Assembly (NCBI GenBank): GCA_903959715.1
Contig: CAJBXX010000032.1
Coordinates: 1-10,124, forward strand
Origin: an uncultured Alphaproteobacteria bacterium
GTDB lineage: Bacteria > Pseudomonadota > Alphaproteobacteria > Rickettsiales > UBA1997
Direction of reading: 5' to 3'
Length of the DNA: 10,124 bases
The position numbers were made by a program, and so were the translations under genes. Each line of letters begins with the position of its first letter. Position 1 is the stretch's first letter. Of this stretch, positions 1 to 5,263 are shown in pieces. The notes beneath the pieces are model-generated. The model was not told the origin of the DNA. It saw nothing but the letters and a program-made list of their open reading frames with translations, and did no database searches.

Positions 1-28
1 ACAAACATCAATAAGAGTCACAAATATT

Positions 29-268
29 ATGATTGAACAAAATGTTATCGTCAGCGAAAATGGTAGAATTATAATTCCCGCTATTTTCAGAAAAGAGTTG
101 AATATAAAATCGGGAGATGAGCTGATTTTAAGGCTTTCGCCCGATAATGAAATAATTATTCACAGCCCACGACAATCTTTGCAAAAACTGCAAGATTTTG
201 CGGTTAAAAAAAATAAAACTAACTTGGTCGATGTCTTGATTGACATGAGACGCAAAGAAAATAATTAA
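29..268 (+). CDS. vapB: VapB-type antitoxin, SpoVT/AbrB swapped-hairpin fold
   Basis: This is a 79-residue protein. Residues 1-47 fit the AbrB/MazE/VapB swapped-hairpin DNA-binding domain: an opening strand (NVIVSENGRIIIP), a short helix (FRKELNIKSGD), then a second hairpin (ELILRLSPDNEIIIH). The GRIIIP core is typical of the fold. Residues 48-79 are charged and helical, the part that in this family wraps around and blocks the toxin. By family knowledge it neutralises the PIN toxin encoded 4 bp downstream and represses its own promoter together with it. Only 28 bases lie upstream in the window, so the promoter and operator cannot be seen. Gene order, spacing and sizes are those of a canonical vapBC pair. 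Fold and role are quite sure; the exact subfamily is not. Confidence 0.88.
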   Translation: MIEQNVIVSENGRIIIPAIFRKELNIKSGDELILRLSPDNEIIIHSPRQSLQKLQDFAVKKNKTNLVDVLIDMRRKENN

Positions 269-272
269 AAAT

Positions 273-671
273 ATGACCACTAAAATTGTTCTTGACGCAT
301 CCTCGGTAATAGCCTTAATCAATAGAGAAAAAGGTTGCGAAATTGTCGAAAAATATTTGGAGGAAGCTATTATTTCAACCGTGAATTTTGCCGAAGTAAT
401 TTCGGTTGTTAATCGAGAGTTATTTAAATCCGAAGCTGATAGAGTTGAGGGGTTAAAATTAATAACCGATACTTTGCCTCAAATAATCGATTTTGATGTT
501 AATCAAGCAATTATCTCGGGCGAGCTCGATTCGATAACTAAAAAATATGGCTTATCCTTGGGTGACAGAGCGTGCTTGGCTCTGGCTAAATATAAAAACA
601 TCCCCGTGCTTACGGCAGACAAGACTTGGAGCAAATTAAATCTGGGAATTAAAATAAAATTAATTCGCTAA
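273..671 (+). CDS. vapC: VapC-type PIN-domain ribonuclease toxin
   Basis: This is a 132-residue PIN-domain protein of usual VapC length. All four acidic metal-binding positions of the family are visible: Asp8 (VLDASSVIAL), Glu41 (VNFAEVISV), Asp98 (SLGDRACLALA) and Asp116 (VLTADKTW). The active site therefore looks intact and the toxin is probably functional. VapC enzymes are Mg2+-dependent endoribonucleases that cut RNAs such as initiator tRNA, other tRNAs or rRNA; the target here cannot be read from sequence. Its ATG lies 4 bp after the antitoxin stop, so the two are co-transcribed. The start is chosen because the next in-frame residues enter the first catalytic strand at once. No strong Shine-Dalgarno precedes it. 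Confidence 0.92.
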   Translation: MTTKIVLDASSVIALINREKGCEIVEKYLEEAIISTVNFAEVISVVNRELFKSEADRVEGLKLITDTLPQIIDFDVNQAIISGELDSITKKYGLSLGDRACLALAKYKNIPVLTADKTWSKLNLGIKIKLIR

Positions 672-691
672 AAAATATTGAGATGACATAA

Positions 692-720
692 ATATTTTAC
701 TTATAAATTTAGTAAAATAT
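692..720. repeat. AT-only inverted repeat after vapC
   Basis: A 10-bp perfect inverted repeat (ATATTTTACT at 692-701, AGTAAAATAT at 711-720) with a 9-base loop lies in the gap between vapC and the next gene. It could be a weak transcription end for the vapBC transcript or a protein-binding site for the following gene. The right arm is not followed by a clear T-run, so it is not a good intrinsic terminator. With nearly pure A/T arms, chance is a real alternative. Confidence 0.3.
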
Positions 721-763
721 ATTTAGAGTTGGATAAGTTTTTACCGCAAACTTAATTAAAATA

Positions 764-1327
764 ATGATGACAGAAAAAAATTCAGAAAAAGCCAAGATAA
801 TTTTTATTGAAGCTAAAGAAAGCCTTCAATTTTCAAATTTAAACCTTGAGCAGCTCGATCAAAAAATTTCGCGTTTTTCCACTATTTGCGTTGTTTCTAT
901 TAGTAGTTTAACGGCTGTTTTATCTTTTTTAAAAGATGGAAATATTTTTTTTACATTAGGTTTATTTGTTTTGATTATTGGATTTATTACTGCTTTGTTC
1001 GAAGCTTTAAAAGCTCAAAAAGCTAGAAAAACTGCTCCCAATGGATTTGAAGCCAGCATAATAATTAACCATGAAATAATAACCAGAAATAATGAAATTT
1101 ATTTGATGGAGTGTTTGGCTTTAACTTATGAAGAAAAAGCTAATTTTAATAATAAATTGTTTGAAAATAATGCCTTTTTATTCAATAAAGTTTTGCACAA
1201 ATTAAAATATTTTTTCATCTTTTCAGTGCCATTTATGTTTTTAGGTTTGTTTTTAGGTTTATTTAGCCTTGAGATTTGGTTGTCACTGGCTTCCAAGATA
1301 ATGGTTTTGGTTTATCATCCGTGGTAG
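764..1327 (+). CDS. small membrane protein of unknown function (2 TM hairpin, helical region, C-terminal TM)
   Basis: I do not recognise a characterised family. The 187-residue protein starts with a charged amphipathic helix (about residues 5-36) containing the pattern LEQLDQKISRF. A TM hairpin follows (about 38-56 and 61-80), then a soluble, largely helical stretch of about 60 residues with many Glu/Asn/Lys, then a strongly hydrophobic segment (about 147-172). A 'LD.K' helix leading into a TM pair, with a further membrane segment near the C-terminus, resembles uncharacterised membrane proteins frequent in accessory and defence-associated regions (SLATT or Pycsar-TM-like architecture). That resemblance is of architecture only. 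Codons are very AT-rich, more so than in the core genes nearby. Tandem ATG codons at 764 and 767 make the exact start ambiguous. It is monocistronic, lies 92 bp after vapC, and its last 65 bases overlap a doubtful reverse-strand frame. Confidence 0.75.
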   Translation: MMTEKNSEKAKIIFIEAKESLQFSNLNLEQLDQKISRFSTICVVSISSLTAVLSFLKDGNIFFTLGLFVLIIGFITALFEALKAQKARKTAPNGFEASIIINHEIITRNNEIYLMECLALTYEEKANFNNKLFENNAFLFNKVLHKLKYFFIFSVPFMFLGLFLGLFSLEIWLSLASKIMVLVYHPW

Positions 1328-1430
1328 AATTAATAATAGGTTTATCGTTTTTAGTTTGATTTGGTTTGGAAGATTTGTCGTTGTTAGAGTTAGTCCTAGC
1401 GTAATTTTGATTTGAATTGGGATTTGGCAT
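1263..1430 (-). CDS. doubtful 55-codon Asn/Lys/Pro/Thr-rich reading frame
   Basis: This is an ATG-to-TAA frame of 55 residues. It is entirely hydrophilic, beginning MPNPNSNQNYAR and ending with a short segment, KPLSWKPVTTK. It would be intrinsically disordered and has no recognisable domain, signal peptide or membrane segment. It fills most of the otherwise empty part of 1328-1430 and runs antisense into the last 65 bases of the 764-1327 gene. No Shine-Dalgarno is present, but most real genes here lack one too. It may be a small gene, a decayed gene tail or a chance frame. The rest of the gap, 1431-1568, shows nothing I can name apart from a 14-bp direct repeat. Confidence 0.2.
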   Translation of the reverse strand: MPNPNSNQNYARTNSNNDKSSKPNQTKNDKPIINSTTDDKPKPLSWKPVTTKSQG

Positions 1431-1568
1431 ATTATTAAGTGAATTTTTTGAACAAAATTATCGTTTATTTTCTCAAATAATACTTTCGATAAAATAAAAA
1501 ATCAAATATTTAATCTTCTCGCAATATCCGCGATGAATTTTTATAATTTTGATTTGATCTTAAAATAA

Positions 1569-1591
1569 TTCACCGAATATTTTTCAGTGAA
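1569..1591 (-). terminator. hairpin at the end of the glmU-rlmJ operon
   Basis: On the minus strand, 9-nt arms (TTCACTGAA and TTCGGTGAA, one G-U pair) flank a 5-base loop and are followed by TTATTTTA. The hairpin includes the last codons and TGA stop of rlmJ. It is well placed to end the operon transcript, although its U-tract is interrupted by A. On the plus strand the following bases are A-rich, so it should not terminate the converging 764-1327 transcript. Confidence 0.5.
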
Positions 1592-2448
1592 AAAAAACTT
1601 TTTTCGGAGTTTTTTAAGGCTTTTAAAATTTTTGGAAAATAGCAATTTATTTTTTCATCGACCTGCCATGGCATATTGAAAATAAACATTCCACACGCAT
1701 GCATTTTTTTTGGAAATTCTGAATTTTCTCCGATATCACAAATAATATGGCTAATTTTTTCAAATTTTAATTCACTAATTTTTTGATAAAAATTTGCTAA
1801 ATTTTTTTCATCGCCCTCAATGATTGGATGCCACAATAAGTAGATGCCGTTGGCAAAACGGCGTTGACCATCTTGCAATGAATTTAGTGCATCTTGATAA
1901 TCACTAGAAATTAAATTGTGATTTTTTTCGTAAGCTGGATCGATTAAAATAAGAGCGCGTTTTTCGCGGGGAGGGAGCTTTGATTTTAAAAGATCAAAAC
2001 CATTTTCTTGGACGCATGAAATTTTTTTATTGCCAACGAAATTTTTACGCAATTCTTGAAAAATTGGTGGATTATTTTCGGCAAAAATCGCTTTATCATC
2101 AAAGCGTAAAAAATTTTTAATAATTAATGGCGAACCCGCGTAATATTTGAGCTTAGAAGGTAATTCTTGAATTTCGCAAACATTAATTTTAGCTAAAATT
2201 TCCAGAAATTTTTGAGGTAAAATTTCTTGAAAATTAGGTTGCTCTAAAATTTTTTTTAAGCCTTCGTTAAACTCGTTAGTTTTGGCAATTTTTTCATCAA
2301 AAATTGAATATTTTGCCGAAGATGAATGAGTATCGATTGCTAAGAAAGAGTTGGGTTTTTCGTGGAGTTTTTCTAGGCAAAAACATAAAACACAATGCTT
2401 GAAAATATCAGCAAAATTTCCGACATGAAAATAATGCTGATAATTCAT
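1570..2448 (-). CDS. rlmJ: 23S rRNA (adenine(2030)-N6)-methyltransferase RlmJ
   Basis: This 292-residue protein matches RlmJ along its length (the E. coli protein has about 280 residues). RlmJ uses S-adenosylmethionine to methylate N6 of A2030 in 23S rRNA. Visible landmarks are the N-terminal FHVGNFADIFKH (residues 7-18, FHAGNHADVLKH in E. coli), DTHSSSAKY (39-47, DTHAGAGRY in E. coli), YYAGSPLI (102-109, YYPGSPLI), the catalytic motif LILIDPAYE (166-174, DPPY in E. coli), RRFANGIYLLWHPI (196-209) and the late CGMFIFNMPW (252-261). Two motif residues differ from the usual form: the glycines of motif I are serines, and the second Pro of DPPY is Ala. The gene is last in the operon. Its ATG overlaps the previous stop (TAATG), and a GAGGA sits just upstream. 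Family identity is strong; activity is likely but the substitutions deserve a test. Confidence 0.92.
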   Translation of the reverse strand: MNYQHYFHVGNFADIFKHCVLCFCLEKLHEKPNSFLAIDTHSSSAKYSIFDEKIAKTNEFNEGLKKILEQPNFQEILPQKFLEILAKINVCEIQELPSKLKYYAGSPLIIKNFLRFDDKAIFAENNPPIFQELRKNFVGNKKISCVQENGFDLLKSKLPPREKRALILIDPAYEKNHNLISSDYQDALNSLQDGQRRFANGIYLLWHPIIEGDEKNLANFYQKISELKFEKISHIICDIGENSEFPKKMHACGMFIFNMPWQVDEKINCYFPKILKALKNSEKSFFSLKNIR

Positions 2449-2993
2449 TATTCCTCGATTTTATCGTCATCTTCTTCGCTAAATTCGCTGTGCGGAATAA
2501 CTTCGCAATTGCCGTTAGCGATATAGGCATCGAGTCCGACGGTGGAAATTTCTTTGAAGCGACTATCGCCAAGAATACGAATCAAAGTGCCGACGGGGCC
2601 AGAGGTTTGAATGTTAAAATAAACTCCGGTTTGTTCAAATTGTGCTTTAAATCTCTCGCAAAGATTGCCTTTTTCGCATCTTTTGATGATTTTATTTTCT
2701 TTGTCTAAAATCAAAAAAGATTTGATATCGCGTTTTTTACATTCATGTTTGGTGCAAATAAAACCGCTCTTCGGAGTGCATTTTAATTTTTTCCAAGCTT
2801 TGGCGGAGTTAAAATAATTTTCGGCATCGGTGAATAATTTTTTAAAATCAATTTCTTGAATTTCTTCGCGAGAATCAACTTTTTTTGCCCCAAGTTCGGT
2901 GTTTTTGATTTTATTATTTAAATCAATTTCCTTGGTAAAGCCTTCGGACGCAACGATTGAAAGTAGTGATAAAAAACAAATAAATAATTTCAT
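2448..2993 (-). CDS. exported cysteine-rich protein of unknown function
   Basis: I do not recognise a named family. Starting at 2993 the protein has 181 residues and opens with a clear signal peptide: MKLF, then a hydrophobic stretch to about residue 15, with a likely cut after VAS (residue 16). The frame stays open upstream to 3074, but that would place the signal peptide internally and overlap ggt, so 2993 is preferred. The mature part has a charged linker, then six cysteines at 72, 80, 85, 106, 112 and 163, an even number suggesting disulfides in the periplasm. The C-terminal half has a well-ordered look (SGPVGTLIRILGDSRF, then GLDAYIANGNC). The tail is acidic (EEDDDKIEE). It lies 16 bp after ggt and overlaps rlmJ by 1 bp, so it is co-transcribed. 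The surrounding envelope genes suggest a periplasmic role, but none can be assigned. Confidence 0.8.
   Translation of the reverse strand: MKLFICFLSLLSIVASEGFTKEIDLNNKIKNTELGAKKVDSREEIQEIDFKKLFTDAENYFNSAKAWKKLKCTPKSGFICTKHECKKRDIKSFLILDKENKIIKRCEKGNLCERFKAQFEQTGVYFNIQTSGPVGTLIRILGDSRFKEISTVGLDAYIANGNCEVIPHSEFSEEDDDKIEE
2451..2456 (-). promoter_or_regulatory. Shine-Dalgarno-like GAGGAA ahead of rlmJ
   Basis: GAGGA lies 3 bases before the rlmJ ATG, inside the last two Glu codons of the preceding gene, whose TAA overlaps the ATG. It is the clearest Shine-Dalgarno-like site in the window. The spacing is shorter than ideal, so re-initiation by ribosomes finishing the upstream gene is a good alternative. 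Confidence 0.4.
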
Positions 2994-3009
2994 AAATTTA
3001 AAAATAATT

Positions 3010-4755
3010 TTAATTACCGATTGCAACGCCTTTCCTTCTAGGGTCGGCGCCACCATAAAGCTTTTTGTCGACAATTTTTATTGCCTGTATAGCACTGGTT
3101 ATATTAGTGATTTTTACTTGATGTCCTAATTTTTGCAAAGGTTTTTTTAAAGAAGTGATATTTTTATCTTTCTCAAGTTCAATGAAATCATTTAAAGCGA
3201 TGAAATTCGGAAGTGATATCGCCTCTTGAATATCAAGGCTCCAATCGAGAGTTGCGATTAAAGTTTTTAAGACATGTTGAATAATTCTTGGACCATTTGG
3301 CGAACCTAAAACCATAATTAAATTATTTTTTTCGTCAAAAACAAAAGTCGGCGACATTGAACTTCTCGGCTGTTTTAGCGGTTCGACGCGATTTGCCACT
3401 AATTCATTTTTAATTTTTGGCACAAAAGAAAAATCGGTCATTTGATTATTTAAAATAAAGCCATCGACCGCAATCGTTGAACCGAAAGGATATTCAATAC
3501 TGCTCGTCATAGAAACTGCGTTGCCATATTGATCGACGATCGACAAATGTGTGGTTGAAGGCTTCTCAACCGTTTTATAAAAAACTTTTTTAGCGGTTTT
3601 GAAATCGCCGGGACGCACATTTTGATTGGCGTAATTCGGGTTAATAATTTTAGCGCGGGCTTGCAAATAATTTTTATCAAGCATTTCTTTAATCGGCACA
3701 TTTTTAACATCGGCTAAATATTGATTACGGTCGGCGTAAGCGAGTTTAGTGGCTTCGGCAATCAAATGCACCGCTTCTTTGGAGTTTATGCCAAGTGATT
3801 TTAAATCGAAATTTTCAAGAATTCCCAAAGTTTGAAGAATGGTAACGCCACCCGAGCTCGGCATCGGCATTGAGCAAATTTTATATTTTTTGCGATAAGT
3901 TCCGCACAACAAATCCCCGGTCGAAGAGCGATAATTTTTTAAATCTTGAACACTTAAATATCCCGAATTTTGTTTGGAATTTTTTACGGCGAATTCAATA
4001 TTTTTAGCAATTTGCCCTTCATAAAAAGGCTTGATGCCTTGATTGGCAATGGTTTCAAGAGTTTTAGCAAGTTGATAATTGTGAATTATGGTGCCAATTT
4101 TTTTTGGTTCGCCATCGCGGTCAAAATAAATTTTCATGCCATCGGAAGTTGATAAATGTTTAATCGATTTCAAATTTACGAACATTTTTTCGTTGAGCGG
4201 ATAACCTTCGCGAGCAATCTTAATGGCGGGTGCAAAAAGTTTTTGCCATTTAATTTTTCCATATTTTTGATGAGCATTTTTTAAAGCATGAAGTGCACCC
4301 GGAGTTGCGACCGCAAGTCCGGTTCCAACAACCTCTAGAAATTTTTGTGGATTTCCTTCATTGTCAAGAAACATTTCGGGAAAACTGCTGATTGGTGAGG
4401 TTTCGCGACCATTGAAATAAATATTTTTTTTAGATTTTTTGTGGTGATAAAGTAAAAATAAACCGCCACCGATTCCTGAAGAATGTGGCTCGACAACATT
4501 TAAAACCATTTGAGCTGAAATTGCGGAATCGATAGCGGTGCCACCGATTTTTAATATTTCAGCGCCGGCTTCGGAAGCGAGTTTTTCCGAAGTGGAAATC
4601 ATGTATTTTTCTCCAATTACACTTTTATATTCGCTAAAACCGACATCGCCATCGCCGTTCCAATCATCATTGTTCGCAAGATTTTTGTAAATATATTTTG
4701 AATCCGAACAATTTGTCGTTAAGAAAACAAAAATTAAAAAAATTATTTTTTTCAT
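3010..4755 (-). CDS. ggt: gamma-glutamyltransferase (glutathione hydrolase) with N-terminal EF-hand-like loop
   Basis: This is a 581-residue exported gamma-glutamyltransferase (Ntn-hydrolase fold), of normal family length. The enzyme splits or transfers the gamma-glutamyl group of glutathione and similar compounds in the periplasm. The precursor self-cleaves before a catalytic threonine. That residue is Thr401 in STTHLSIVD, which matches the TTHYSVVD start of the E. coli small subunit. Other landmarks are NGRETSP (115-121, substrate-binding Arg117), PMPSSGG (297-303), LNNQMTDFS (435-443), RSSMSP (464-469) and GADPRR (569-574). The usual GSPGGSRI oxyanion loop reads GSPNGPRI (484-491). The start at 4755 gives a signal peptide (MKKIIFLIFVFLTTNC). 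Cys16 suggests a lipoprotein, but Asn at -1 is atypical. An upstream ATG at 4833 in the same frame would overlap the previous gene and bury the signal. Residues 31-42 form a perfect EF-hand loop, not usual in this family. It is the third gene of the operon. Confidence 0.95.
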   Translation of the reverse strand: MKKIIFLIFVFLTTNCSDSKYIYKNLANNDDWNGDGDVGFSEYKSVIGEKYMISTSEKLASEAGAEILKIGGTAIDSAISAQMVLNVVEPHSSGIGGGLFLLYHHKKSKKNIYFNGRETSPISSFPEMFLDNEGNPQKFLEVVGTGLAVATPGALHALKNAHQKYGKIKWQKLFAPAIKIAREGYPLNEKMFVNLKSIKHLSTSDGMKIYFDRDGEPKKIGTIIHNYQLAKTLETIANQGIKPFYEGQIAKNIEFAVKNSKQNSGYLSVQDLKNYRSSTGDLLCGTYRKKYKICSMPMPSSGGVTILQTLGILENFDLKSLGINSKEAVHLIAEATKLAYADRNQYLADVKNVPIKEMLDKNYLQARAKIINPNYANQNVRPGDFKTAKKVFYKTVEKPSTTHLSIVDQYGNAVSMTSSIEYPFGSTIAVDGFILNNQMTDFSFVPKIKNELVANRVEPLKQPRSSMSPTFVFDEKNNLIMVLGSPNGPRIIQHVLKTLIATLDWSLDIQEAISLPNFIALNDFIELEKDKNITSLKKPLQKLGHQVKITNITSAIQAIKIVDKKLYGGADPRRKGVAIGN

Positions 4756-4774
4756 TTTATTATTTTGTAAGAAT

Positions 4775-5263
4775 TTAAATTTCAAAATTATCAACACCAA
4801 ACAGGTCGGATGATAAAACCCAACCCTTTTCATCGTTTATTTTCAAGGCACACCACAGGTTTTCGCATTTTAAATATTCACCAATAACAAAATTTTCGAG
4901 ATGAAAAATAATTTTTGAATTTTCATCTTTTTTGGCATGCATATCAATAATATTTTTTTTACTAAAAGTTATCAAATAGCGTTTTTTGGTTATTAAATTT
5001 TGTGCGACCCAACCACGCCCGCCTTCATAATCTTCAATTTCATACCAATTATCATATTCACTTATAACTTTTACGGGAAGATTGCGTAATTTAAAAGTAA
5101 ATTTAACTGGATAATTTGCGCCCGGACCCGAGCGAATATTGGTTTCATTTGATCTTAGCGAGGCAAAATAATTAACTTCTTGAATTTGTTGCGTCGCAAA
5201 AATATCTTGAGAAAAAATAAATGAGATAATAAAAAATGTTAAAAATAGTGGATTTTTAATCAT
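4775..5263 (-). CDS. exported SH3-like domain protein (SH3_4 type)
   Basis: This is a 162-residue protein with a signal peptide (hydrophobic residues 5-18, cut probably near IFA at 23). The mature part has two bacterial SH3-like modules. The first (about 33-95) shows the hallmark order SLRSNETNIRSGPG, then NLPVKVISEYDNWYEIEDYEG, then GRGWV. The second (about 98-155) ends in KGWVLSSDLFGV. This matches the SH3_4 (COG3807) family common in alphaproteobacteria, as I know it. Members are periplasmic and presumed to bind peptidoglycan or protein partners; no enzymatic activity is expected. Two cysteines (133, 138) in the second module could form a disulfide. Its start overlaps the glmU stop by 8 bp, pointing to translational coupling, and it lies 19 bp before ggt. 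The family call is firm; the function is not known. Confidence 0.9.
   Translation of the reverse strand: MIKNPLFLTFFIISFIFSQDIFATQQIQEVNYFASLRSNETNIRSGPGANYPVKFTFKLRNLPVKVISEYDNWYEIEDYEGGRGWVAQNLITKKRYLITFSKKNIIDMHAKKDENSKIIFHLENFVIGEYLKCENLWCALKINDEKGWVLSSDLFGVDNFEI

Noticed and set aside
1402..1557. 14-bp direct repeat TAATTTTGATTTGA (1402-1415 and 1544-1557)
   Set aside because: Only two low-complexity AT-rich copies, with no flanking duplication or element between them; chance is likely.
1570..1572. TGA at the end of rlmJ as a possible UGA=Trp codon
   Set aside because: Trp is encoded by TGG throughout the window and RlmJ has its expected length at this TGA; the standard code fits.
2994..3074. 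Upstream in-frame ATG for the Cys-rich protein adding 27 residues
   Set aside because: It would overlap the end of ggt by 65 bp and bury the signal peptide; the ATG at 2993 is preferred.
2899..3129. 76-codon plus-strand frame across the ggt / Cys-rich gene junction
   Set aside because: It is antisense to two well-supported genes, has no recognisable domain and reflects low stop density in AT-rich reverse sequence.
4756..4833. Upstream in-frame ATG for ggt adding 26 residues
   Set aside because: It would overlap the SH3 gene by 59 bp and place a good signal peptide inside the protein; the ATG at 4755 is preferred.
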